This document shows, one piece after another, positions 54,763 to 63,600 of a stretch of DNA of 64,000 bases. Made by a program: the position numbers and the translations under genes. The DNA is from Desulfovibrio sp. Lineage in GTDB: Bacteria > Desulfobacterota > Desulfovibrionia > Desulfovibrionales > Desulfovibrionaceae. The notes below the pieces were generated by a model, which saw only the letters and a list, made by a program, of their open reading frames with translations, made no database searches and was not told the origin of the DNA. Each line of letters begins with the position of its first letter. Within the stretch, counting starts at the first letter, position 1. The stretch spans positions 16,825 through 80,824 of the forward strand of contig NZ_JAAVBE010000019.1 of assembly GCF_014803725.1 (NCBI RefSeq). Reading direction: 5' to 3'.

Positions 54763-55953
54763 ATGAAAAACCGCCGTCTCTTTTACCCGGGCAACCGTTT
54801 CCTCATCCTCTACCTGTCGTTCTTGAGCGCCTTCGCCCCCATCTCAACGGACATGTACCTGCCGGCGCTCCCCTCCATCGCGCGCGCCTTCGCCACCACC
54901 AACGAACTCGCGAGCGCCACCATCAGCACCTTCATGCTGGTCTTTGCCGTCTCCATGCTCTTCTGGGGGCCGGTGAGCGACAGATACGGCCGCAAGCCCG
55001 TGCTCCTTGCTGGTTCCCTGCTCTACATCGCCTCCAGCGTCGCCATCTGCCTCACGGGCTCCATCGGGGCCTTTCTCGCCTGGCGCGGCGTGCAGGCAGT
55101 GGGCAGCGGAGCGGCCAGCGCCATGTCGCTCGCCATCGTCAAGGATGTGCTGCGCGGCGGCTCCATGGAAAAGGTGGTGACCATCATGCAGGCCACGGTC
55201 ATCATCGCGCCGCTCACCGCTCCGGTGCTCGGGGGCTGGCTTTTGCTCATGGTGGACTGGCGGGGCATCTTCCTCTGTCTCGCCCTGTGCGGCGTGGCGG
55301 CGCTCATCGGCACCCTCTGGCTCAGGGAGACCAATCCCCGCCGCGGCGGCCTCACCCTCGGGGCCACCTTCAGGCGCATGGGCGTGGCGCTCGGCAACAG
55401 GAACTTTCTTTACCCGCTGCTCATCTTTTCGGCCATGTCCATGCCCTTCATGTCCTACCTCGCCGTGTCGGCCTTTATCTTCCAGGACACCTTTCACGTT
55501 TCGGCACAGGAATACAGCCTGTTTTTCGCGCTCAACGCCGGTGCTTCCCTGCTGGGGCCCTTCCTGCACATGGGGATTTTCCGCCACTGGAACAGGAACC
55601 GCGTTCTTGCCGGGCACCTCTCTGCCATGTGCCTTGCGGGCATCAGCGTCATTTTCTGGGGCGCACGCGGCCCGTGGACCTTCGCCCTGCTGTTCGCGCT
55701 CCTCACCCTGTTCGGCAGCGCCCTGCGCGCGCCCTCGACTGTGCTCATGATGGAGAGCATCGAGGGCGACAACGGCGTCGTCTCCTCGCTCATCAACTGC
55801 ATGGGGCTGCTCTTCGGCGCGCTCTCCATGCTGCTGGCGAGCCTTTCTGTGTGGCCCGGCGCCATCCTGGCCGTGGGCTGCATTTCCACGGTCGTTTCCG
55901 CCCTGTGCCTCGCCGCGTGGCTCATGGTGGCGCGGAGGCGTGCCAGGGACTGA
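54763..55953 (+). CDS. MFS drug exporter, Bcr/CflA family
   Basis: The 396-residue transporter has twelve hydrophobic helices. The MFS motif A variant GPVSDRYGRKPVLLAGSLLY lies between helices 2 and 3, and the helix 1 motif APISTDMYLPALPSIA is characteristic of the Bcr/CflA drug-resistance group. It should export drugs or small metabolites with protons. No regulator adjoins. Confidence 0.92.
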   Translation: MKNRRLFYPGNRFLILYLSFLSAFAPISTDMYLPALPSIARAFATTNELASATISTFMLVFAVSMLFWGPVSDRYGRKPVLLAGSLLYIASSVAICLTGSIGAFLAWRGVQAVGSGAASAMSLAIVKDVLRGGSMEKVVTIMQATVIIAPLTAPVLGGWLLLMVDWRGIFLCLALCGVAALIGTLWLRETNPRRGGLTLGATFRRMGVALGNRNFLYPLLIFSAMSMPFMSYLAVSAFIFQDTFHVSAQEYSLFFALNAGASLLGPFLHMGIFRHWNRNRVLAGHLSAMCLAGISVIFWGARGPWTFALLFALLTLFGSALRAPSTVLMMESIEGDNGVVSSLINCMGLLFGALSMLLASLSVWPGAILAVGCISTVVSALCLAAWLMVARRRARD

Positions 55954-56008
55954 GCCTAGAGGGCGCCCGGCCCTTTCCGCGGGGCCGCGATTTCGCTACA
56001 CTTTGGGC

Positions 56009-56398
56009 ATGGATGAAAGGACACCGTCTTGCCCCCCACCCGCGCAGGAATTTCACGTGAAGGAAGGGCGGCTCGACCTCACCCTCCGGCTCTGCCCCCA
56101 GGGACGCGACCTCCATGCCATCCTTACTGGCGGCGACGGCCATGCGGGGGCCACGGCCCTGGCCGCGCCCGGGGAGGCGACACTGGTCAGCGAGCGCCCC
56201 GGCCATCGCGAAGGGGCGCTGGCCGGCCTCGTGGCCGGGCGGCTCTGCGCGGGGCTCGGCTGCGCGGTGAGCGTGAGCTGCGGCATCCACTTCGAGGCCA
56301 TCACCCGGCAGGAGATCGCCGCGGTGGAAAAGCTGGGCGCCCGGCTGGTGGAGGAATGCCTCTCCTCCCGGCATACAAGGAGTGAAAACCCATGCTGA
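56009..56398 (+). CDS. LpdD-like protein (prenylated-flavin chaperone type)
   Basis: The 129-residue soluble protein has the run GRDLHAILTGGDGHAGATALA, then SERPGHREGALAGLVAGRLCAGLGCAVSV and CGIHFEAITRQEIAAVEKLG. The GGD-H-GA, GHRE and GIH...T..EI pattern is what I recall for LpdD, the small partner of UbiD-type (gallate/hydroxyarylate) decarboxylases. No ubiD or ubiX gene lies in the window, so the name rests on motif memory alone. It overlaps the next small gene by seven bases. Confidence 0.6.
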   Translation: MDERTPSCPPPAQEFHVKEGRLDLTLRLCPQGRDLHAILTGGDGHAGATALAAPGEATLVSERPGHREGALAGLVAGRLCAGLGCAVSVSCGIHFEAITRQEIAAVEKLGARLVEECLSSRHTRSENPC

Positions 56399-56610
56399 AA
56401 ATGGAAGAATTGCAGGAACTGGAAAACTATATCCGCTCGGGCGAGCTGGAAAAAGACTTTCACGACGGCTGCGAGAACGACCGCCACTATTTGCTGGAAT
56501 TGCTGGAAAAGCTCATGGACATAGGCGAGCTCGCCGATGAGGCGGCCACCAGGCTCATTTATCGCGGGCTCAACCCGGCCTTCATGCCGGAAAAGGGCGG
56601 CGAGGCTTAG
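56392..56610 (+). CDS. Small acidic helical protein of unknown function
   Basis: The 72-residue protein is highly charged and helical (MEELQELENYIRSGELEKDFHDGCENDRHYLLELLEKL). Its start overlaps the LpdD-like gene and its stop overlaps the end of the convergent bioD-bioA gene. I recognise no family. The tight overlap suggests it works with the LpdD-like protein. Confidence 0.6.
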   Translation: MLKMEELQELENYIRSGELEKDFHDGCENDRHYLLELLEKLMDIGELADEAATRLIYRGLNPAFMPEKGGEA

Positions 56611-58709
56611 GCCGCCCCCTGAGTGTCGCCGGTGCGCCAGACGCCCGCCGCCACCGCCTCGGCCACGGCGCTGCAGAGCTGCGCCACGTCTTCCGGGGGC
56701 GTGATGTAGGGCGGCATGAGGTAGATGAGCTTCCCGAAAGGCCGTATCCAGACGCCGCGCTCCACAAAGAAGCGCTGCAGGGCCCGCCCGTTGACCGGCG
56801 CCTCCATTTCCACCACGCCGATGGCGCCGAGCACGCGCACGTCGGACACGCCCTCGAACTGACGGCAGGGCGCGAGCCCATGGGCAAGTTGGCGCTCGAG
56901 CGCCGCCACCTGCTCCTGCCAGTGACCTTCCTCGAGTATGTCCAGCGAGGCGCCCGCCACCGCGCAGGCCAGCGGATTGCCCATGAAGGTGGGCCCGTGC
57001 ATGAAGACGCGGCCCTCGCGGCAGATGTCTTCGGCCACGGCGGCCGTGCAGGCGGTGGCCGCCAGGGTCAGCACGCCGCCTGTGAGCGCCTTGCCGCAAC
57101 AGAGGATATCCGGGGTGACGCCGGCCCACTCCGCGGCGAAGAAACGGCCCGTGCGGCCAAAGCCCGTGGCGATCTCGTCGAAAATGAGCAGCGCGCCGGC
57201 CTTGCGGCAGAGATCGGCAAGCCCCCGCAGATAGTCAGGATGGTAGAACCACATGCCGCCGGCGCCCTGCACCACGGGCTCGAGGATGACGGCCGCTATC
57301 TCGTCGCCATGCCCGGCAAAAATGCGGCGCGCGTCGGAAAGCGCGCTTTCCGCAAAGGGCGCGTCAAAGCGGCAGGCCGGGCGCTCCATGAAGAGCTGCT
57401 GCGGCACGAGGCCGGCAAAAAGGCTGTGCATGCCCGTCACCGGGTCGCAGACGGACATGGCCCCCAGCGTGTCGCCATGATAGCCGCCGCGCGGCGCGAG
57501 AAAACGGGTGCGCCGCCGCTCCCCCCTGCCCTGCTGGCACTGGAGGGCCATCTTGAGGGCCACCTCCACGGCCACGGAGCCGGAATCGGCGAAGAAGAGC
57601 CGCACGAGGCCGGGCGGCATGGCGGCGAGCAGCCGTTCCCCCAGCGTGACCGCCGGCGCATGCGTGAGCCCGCCGAACATCACATGCGGCATACGGGCGG
57701 CCTGAGCGCGCAGGGCGGCGGTGAGGCGCGGGTGGTTATAGCCGTGCACGGCGGCCCACCACGAAGACATGCCGTCAATGAGTTCGCGGCCATCGGCGAG
57801 GACGATGCGGTTCTCATGGCTCAGGGCCGCGGTCTCCAGCGGGGGCAGGCGCGTGGCCGAGGCATAGGGATGCCAGAGCGCGGCATGGTCGCGCGCCTCC
57901 ATGTCGCCGGCCTTTCCCGCATCCGGCGCCTTCACCGCCTCATACAGCGCCCGCGCCAGCGGCAGGAGGGCCCGGGCTATGCGTTCCCAGCCCTGCGGGG
58001 CGGAAAGTTCCGCCTGCGGTACGGGGCAGAGCACGGCGCCGGGCCAGTCCTGAGCCAGCCGCGCGCGCAAAAAGCGGATATTATCTTCCAGGATGCGCGC
58101 CCCGCTGGCCTCGCGCAGCTCGCGGGGCGGTTCCACCACGGCGAGCCCGGCCAGCGCAAGCCCGCGCCCTTGCAAGGCCGCCAGTGACAGCAGGGCATGG
58201 TTCAGCGCGCCCAGCTCGTTGCGAACGACGAGGACCACCGGCGCGCCCACCCGGGCCATGAGGTCAAGCATGGCCTCGCGCGCATTGAGCGGCGCCAGCA
58301 GGCCGCCGGCGGCCTCCAGAAGCAACAGTTCGGCGGGCGGCGACACACGCGTCCAGTGCTCGCGGATGCCACGCGCAAGGCCGGCAGCGTCCAGCACAGC
58401 GCCCTCTTCGGAAGCCGCCAAAAAGGGCGAGGCCGGGAGGGCAAAGGTACGCAGTACCGCGGCCGGCGCCAGAGCGCCACCGGGCAGGTCGGCCACGGCC
58501 GCCGCATAGACCGCGGCATCGCCGGCGAGGGGCGCGCCGGGCGACGTATCCACAGGCGCCACGCCGGTCTGCAACGGCTTGACCGCCTGCGCCGCCACGC
58601 CGAGGCCGCGCAACGCACGCAAAAGGCCGGCCGTGACCACCGTCTTCCCCACATCCGTGCCCGCACCGGCCACAAAGACGGCACGCAAGGGCGCCTCGCG
58701 CTCAGGCAT
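56607..58709 (-). CDS. Fused dethiobiotin synthetase / DAPA aminotransferase (BioD-BioA)
   Basis: The 700-residue protein fuses two successive biotin enzymes. Residues 1-260 are BioD, with the P-loop VAGAGTDVGKT (K22) and the LLLEAAGGLLAP segment. Residues about 272-700 are BioA, a class III PLP aminotransferase, with SSWWAAVHGYNHP, GGYHGDTLGAM, DEIATGFGRTG and the PLP lysine in CCGKALTGG. BioA makes DAPA and BioD closes the ureido ring, so the order BioD-BioA channels the intermediate backwards through the chain. Both halves look intact. It overlaps bioB by eight bases. Confidence 0.93.
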   Translation of the reverse strand: MPEREAPLRAVFVAGAGTDVGKTVVTAGLLRALRGLGVAAQAVKPLQTGVAPVDTSPGAPLAGDAAVYAAAVADLPGGALAPAAVLRTFALPASPFLAASEEGAVLDAAGLARGIREHWTRVSPPAELLLLEAAGGLLAPLNAREAMLDLMARVGAPVVLVVRNELGALNHALLSLAALQGRGLALAGLAVVEPPRELREASGARILEDNIRFLRARLAQDWPGAVLCPVPQAELSAPQGWERIARALLPLARALYEAVKAPDAGKAGDMEARDHAALWHPYASATRLPPLETAALSHENRIVLADGRELIDGMSSWWAAVHGYNHPRLTAALRAQAARMPHVMFGGLTHAPAVTLGERLLAAMPPGLVRLFFADSGSVAVEVALKMALQCQQGRGERRRTRFLAPRGGYHGDTLGAMSVCDPVTGMHSLFAGLVPQQLFMERPACRFDAPFAESALSDARRIFAGHGDEIAAVILEPVVQGAGGMWFYHPDYLRGLADLCRKAGALLIFDEIATGFGRTGRFFAAEWAGVTPDILCCGKALTGGVLTLAATACTAAVAEDICREGRVFMHGPTFMGNPLACAVAGASLDILEEGHWQEQVAALERQLAHGLAPCRQFEGVSDVRVLGAIGVVEMEAPVNGRALQRFFVERGVWIRPFGKLIYLMPPYITPPEDVAQLCSAVAEAVAAGVWRTGDTQGAA

Positions 58710-59643
58710 GCTGAGGCACCTCCATGCCGCAGGCGGCGATCAGGGCCAGATCATCCTTGAGCGATTCACCGCTGGTGGTGAGGTAATCGCCGGTCATGAG
58801 CGCATTGGCGCCCGCGGTGAATATCTCGCCCTGACGGCGCCCGAGCACCAGCGGGCGCCCGCCGCAGATGCGGAGCGCCGCCCCGGGCAGGATATGCCGG
58901 AAGACCGCAATGATGCGCAGGGCCTCCTCCGCTGTGAGCGGTTCCTGCCGGGCGAGCGGCGTGCCCGCCTGCGGATGGAGAAAATTGAGCGGCACATGCC
59001 TCACACCCAGTTCGCGCAGGGTGAAGGCCAGGCTGATGCGGTCCTCCCACGTTTCCCCAAGGCCGAAAATGCCCCCGCAACAGAGGCTGAGGCCCGCGGC
59101 CTGCGCGCGGCGCGCCGTATCGCGCCTCTGCTTCCAGCGCTGGGTGGAGCAGACCTGCGGATAGTAGCCGGCCGAGGTCTCAAGGTTGTGGTGGTAGCGC
59201 GTGATGCCGCAAGCGGCGACGCGTGCCATGCGTTCGTCGTCCAGCCGCCCGAAGGAGGCGCAAAGCCGCCCGCGCACGGCGGCGGGCAACGCTGTCACGA
59301 GCCTGAGCACGCGCTCGAAATCCTCACCGTCCAGCGCGCCGCCGCTCGCCACAAGGCCGATGCGGCGCACCGGTGTTTCCGCCAGTGCGAGGATGCGCTC
59401 GCGCAACACAGCATCCTTGAGCAGCGGAAAGCCGGCCTGCGGCACGGGATTATGCCGGCTTTGGGCGCAAAAATGGCAATCCATGCCACAATGGCCGCTG
59501 CGGATATTGATGATGGCGCACAGATGCACCGAATGCCCGCTGGCTTCGCGCCGAAGCTGCTCCGCGCGGGAAAAGAGTTCCGCATCGGGCAACGAGAGCA
59601 GTTCCAGCGCTTCCTCAGGGGACGTGACGGAGAAAGAAACCAT
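58702..59643 (-). CDS. bioB: Biotin synthase BioB
   Basis: The 313-residue radical SAM enzyme inserts sulfur into dethiobiotin. The [4Fe-4S] cysteines are C52, C56 and C59 (SGHCGMDCHFCAQS). Downstream are the family segments HHNLETSAGYYPQVCSTQRW and FLHPQAGTPLA. An earlier TTG is possible, but ATG gives the usual length. It is the first gene of the bioB-bioDA unit. No bioF, bioC or birA is in the window. Confidence 0.95.
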   Translation of the reverse strand: MVSFSVTSPEEALELLSLPDAELFSRAEQLRREASGHSVHLCAIINIRSGHCGMDCHFCAQSRHNPVPQAGFPLLKDAVLRERILALAETPVRRIGLVASGGALDGEDFERVLRLVTALPAAVRGRLCASFGRLDDERMARVAACGITRYHHNLETSAGYYPQVCSTQRWKQRRDTARRAQAAGLSLCCGGIFGLGETWEDRISLAFTLRELGVRHVPLNFLHPQAGTPLARQEPLTAEEALRIIAVFRHILPGAALRICGGRPLVLGRRQGEIFTAGANALMTGDYLTTSGESLKDDLALIAACGMEVPQHA

Positions 59644-59743
59644 GCAGTATCCAGGGATGCAACTCTGCAATAAGCGGAAAACCTGACCGGCGGCTTTCCC
59701 CGGCGCCCCTGCTGGAAGCGGCGGGGAAGCCCCGAAAACGAAA

Positions 59744-59765
59744 AAGCCCGCCGTGGGGCGGGCTT
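59744..59765 (-). terminator. Terminator of the MucR-type gene
   Basis: On the minus strand AAGCCCGCC and GGCGGGCTT form a perfect 9-bp stem with a 4-base loop, followed by TTTCGTTTTC. It lies 12 bases after the regulator's stop. Confidence 0.8.
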
Positions 59766-59776
59766 GCCGATGTATC

Positions 59777-60175
59777 CTAGCTGGCCTTGCGGCGCTTTTC
59801 CCACAGCTTCATGTCTTTCATCTTCTTGCGGCGTTCCCGCTGGAGCGACTTGCACACGAGGGGCGTGTCTTTCTTCAGGCCCCACTTTTCGCGGTAGGCC
59901 GCGCTGTCGAGTCCGTGGCTCGCCAGGTGGCGGCGGGTGAGGATCTTGAAGCTCTTGCCGCATTCAAGGCAGGTGACGGACTTTTCCTTGATGGACTTGC
60001 GGGCTTCCTGGGCCATTTCCGCACAGTCCATCTCATCGGGGACGACATCTTCCGCAATGGCGCGGATGCCGGCAGCGAGCTTCTGGATATAGGCCGTGAT
60101 TTCCTCTTCGCTCATGATACGCACACCGGCCTGGGCACGCGCAATTTCAAGCGCTTCTTTCAGATAATCGTCCAT
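59777..60175 (-). CDS. MucR/Ros-family zinc-finger transcriptional regulator
   Basis: The 132-residue DNA-binding protein has an N-terminal helical oligomerisation part and a prokaryotic zinc finger, CLECGKSFKILTRRHLASHGLDSAAYREKWGL, which is the Ros/MucR pattern. A basic Lys/Arg C-terminus follows. The ATG was chosen because GAGGTGATCACC precedes it; the frame extends upstream without homology. Such proteins silence AT-rich or virulence and envelope genes. Targets are unknown. Confidence 0.9.
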   Translation of the reverse strand: MDDYLKEALEIARAQAGVRIMSEEEITAYIQKLAAGIRAIAEDVVPDEMDCAEMAQEARKSIKEKSVTCLECGKSFKILTRRHLASHGLDSAAYREKWGLKKDTPLVCKSLQRERRKKMKDMKLWEKRRKAS

Positions 60176-60681
60176 GGTGATCACCTCAGTCTTTAAAAGG
60201 AAAAAACGATGTGCGGCAACCTGAGCACGGAAAAACGACATGTCTCTGACAACCGCGCGGGCATGATTTACCACTCGACACGGAAGAGGCTACACAACCT
60301 TCCCCGCAGCGTCAATACTTCTCTCTGACTTTCAGGAAAAATATTTGACGGATGAAGTATGGAGGACGCCATACTGGAATTTTTCGGCCGCGCTGCACAG
60401 CAGAGCACTTCCGTTTCGTTCATTGGGACAGTGCGGAGCGGCACCTTTTTTAGCAGGTGATAACGAGCAGGCGTCCTCATCGGGAACATCCCGGGATGTG
60501 CAGGCCGTCACGCTCCCGGACAGAAACTCAAATCCTGACGGAACGAGCCACACCAAGTCCAACCTCTTCCATAAGTAGTGATACTGTGCAGCTGGCCCGC
60601 ACAACGGCACATGCATTGAATAAAAAACTCTATATAGAAAATATTTCAACCGATACAAAACAGGTGCGCCCCGGCGCCCCT
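60176..60681. other. Gene-free region with palindromes between dnaE and the MucR-type gene
   Basis: About 500 bases, less GC-rich than its flanks, with no supported gene. It holds a TTGACG (60345-60350) directly above the inverted repeat AGTATGG / CCATACT (60356-60362 and 60369-60375), and a 14-bp perfect palindrome ACATCCCGGGATGT (60485-60498). Right after the dnaE stop, AGGGGCGC / GCGCACCT (60662-60681, minus strand, one mismatch) followed by GTTTTGT is a likely dnaE terminator. The promoter of the MucR-type gene must also lie here. Confidence 0.4.
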
Positions 60682-63600
60682 TTATGCCACCGCGTTCTGC
60701 TCGCCAGTGGCCCAGGCAGCGAGGGCGCGGGTGAGTTCCGGCCCGGGGCGCACCTTGAGGGCGTCGCCCAGCCGCAGGTGGCAGTGGCAACCGTCCAGGC
60801 AGACCACAGCCCGGGCTTCCACCTCGCCGGCATGGCTCTCGAGGATATTGCGCAGGGCGAGGATGTCCGCCCGGCCGAGCCTGTGCGCGGGGATTTCCAC
60901 CTCGATGGGCGAATCGCTCTCGGCGCAGACATCGGCGAGCAGCCGGACCCGCTGGCCGAGCAGCTTGCATTCCTGGGCCGGCGCCTCCGCCTCGTCCTCC
61001 ATCTCAGGATTTTCGCTGTTGGTCTCGCCCTGGCTCTCCAGGCGCGCGGTGAGGCAGAGCGGCTGTTCGCTTTTGATGAGCTCACGTGCCTCGGCGTAAT
61101 CCCTGGGGAAGAAGGTCACTTCCGCATGGCCGGTGAAGTCCTCCACGGCCACGAAGGCCATGCGGTCGCCGCGCTTGGTGACGACCTCGCGCACGCTGGT
61201 CACGAGGACGGCGCAGTTGACGCGCGCGCCGGCAAACAGCTCGTGCAGGGCCTCGAGCGTGGTGAGCCCGAGGCGCGGTATCTCGCTGTGGAAGGGCTGG
61301 AGCGGGTGGCTCGTGAGGAAAAAGCCCAGGGCCTCCTTTTCCGCCTTGAGCTTGAGGTCATCGGCCATTTCCGGAAGCGCCGCCTCCGGGCAGTCGAGGC
61401 CCACCCCGGGGAGCGGCGCGCTTTCCTGCGCGGGCGCCATGGCCAGCAGCGAGACCTGGGGCGAATTCATGGCCCTGGCCTTTTTCTGCGCGCGAAGCAC
61501 CACGAGGTCCAGCGCGGCGAGCATGGCCGCACGCGGCACGCCGAAGCAGTCGCAGGCGCCGCCCTTGATGAGCGATTCCAGCACGCGCTTCGTCACCTTG
61601 CGCAGGCTCACCCGGCAGGCGAGGTCAAAGAGCGAGCCGTAGGCGCCGCCCTCGCGGCGCGCCTCGATAATCTCGCGGATGGCCTCGTCGCCCACGTTCT
61701 TGATGCCGCCGAGGCCGAAGACGACCGAGCCCTCCCGCGCGGAGAACTCGCGCTCGCTCTCGTTCACCGAGGGCTGGCGCACCTCGATGCCCATGTCCTT
61801 GCAGGCGGCCACATACTTGAGCAATTTGTCCTGGTTGCCCATTTCCGAGGTGAGCAGGGCGGCCATGAATTCCACCTTGTGGTGGACCTTGAGCCACGCC
61901 GTGAAATAGGAAATGAGCGCATAGGCCGCCGAATGGGACTTGTTGAAGCCGTATTCGGCGAACTTTTCCATGAGGTCGAAGATCTCGTTGGCCTTTTCTG
62001 CCGGGATGCCGTTCTTCTCCGCGCCGGCTACGAAGGTCACGCGCTCGCGGGCCATGGCCTCGGGCTTTTTCTTGCCCATGGCCCGGCGCAGCAGGTCCGC
62101 CCCGCCCAGCGTGTAACTGGCGATGATCTGGGCGATCTGCATGACCTGTTCCTGATAGACGATGACCCCGTACGTGTCGCGCAGGCACTCCCCGAGCGAG
62201 TCATGCGGATAGACCACGGGCACCTGGCCGTGCTTGCGCTTGATGAACTCGTCCACCATGCCCGAGCCCAGCGGCCCCGGCCGGTAGAGGGCCAGCATGG
62301 CGATGATGTCCTCGAAGCAGGTGGGCCTGAGCATGCGCAGGTACTGGCGCATGCCCGAGCTTTCCACCTGGAAGATGCCGTCCGTGTCGCCGCGGGCGTA
62401 GAGCTCGTAAGTGGGGGCGTCGGTGAGCGGCAGCGTGTCGAGGTCCGGCGGCTCGGCGCCCTGGCGCGCGATGTTGTCCAGCGTGTCCTGGATGAGGGTC
62501 ATGGTCTTGAGGCCCAGGAAGTCGAACTTGACGAGGCCGGCCTTCTCGGTCATGGGGCCGTCGAACTGGGTCACGAGTTCGCCGCGCTTGCCAAGATAGA
62601 GCGGCAGATACTCCTCCATGGGCCTGTCCGACACCACAAGGCCCGCCGCATGCGTGGAGGCGTGGCGCGCCAGCCCCTCCAGCCTTTTGGCCGTGTCGAG
62701 CAGGCGGCGCACCTGTTCGTCCTCCTCCCGCAGGCGACGCAACTCCGGCTCTTCCTCCAAGGCCCTGTCGATGGTCATCTTCAGGCTTTCGGGCACCAGC
62801 TTGGCGATGCGGTCGGTCTCCGCAAAGCTCATGCCGAGCGCCCGGCCCACGTCGCGCACCACGCCGCGCGCCTTCATGGTGCCGAAGGTGGTGATCTGCG
62901 CGACGGAGCCCTCGCCGTAGGTCTCCACCATATGCTTGATGACATCGCCGCGGCGGCGCTCGCAGAAGTCCACGTCGATATCGGGCAGCGAGACGCGCTC
63001 GATATTCAGGAAGCGCTCGAAAAGCAGGTTGTAAGGTAAGGGGTCGAGGTTGGTGATCTTGAGCGCCCAGGCCACCAGCGAGCCCGCGGCCGAGCCGCGC
63101 CCGGGCCCCACGGGGATGGCGTGGTTCTTGGCCCAGTTGATGAATTCCTGCACGATGAGGAAATAGCCCGGGAAGCCCATTTCGAGGATGACCGCTATCT
63201 CGTGCTGGAGGCGTTCGCGGTAGCGCTCTGGGTCGATATGGGCGCGGTCGGGGTGGGCCTCGAGGCGCTTTTCCAGCCCCTCCTCGGCGAGCCGCCGAAA
63301 CTCGGATTCCATGCTCGCACCCTCGGGCAGGGGATAGACCGGGAAATAATGGTGCCCGAAATCCAGCTCCACGTTGCACGATTCCGCAATGCGCGCCGTA
63401 TTGGCCAGCGCCTCGGGCACATGGCTGAAGGCGCGCTCCATCTCTTCCGCGGTCTTGTAATAGAGCTCGCGCGTCTCGAAGCGCATGCGCCGGGGGTCGT
63501 CCATGGTGGTCTGCGTCTGGATGCAGAGCAACACTTCATGGGCGTCGGCGTCCCCGGCCTCGAGATAGTGGCAGTCATTGGTGGCGACGAGCGGCAGGCG

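Noticed and set aside
60359..60460. A 33-codon frame starting MEDAILEFFGR in the gap before dnaE
   Set aside because: Its ATG lies inside the inverted repeat, there is no ribosome site and no similarity to anything I know.
60530..60565. Resemblance to a tRNA T-arm and CCA end
   Set aside because: No acceptor, D or anticodon stems can be formed around it.
60457..63039. An 860-codon frame opposite dnaE
   Set aside because: Antisense to a conserved polymerase gene, with no recognisable domain.
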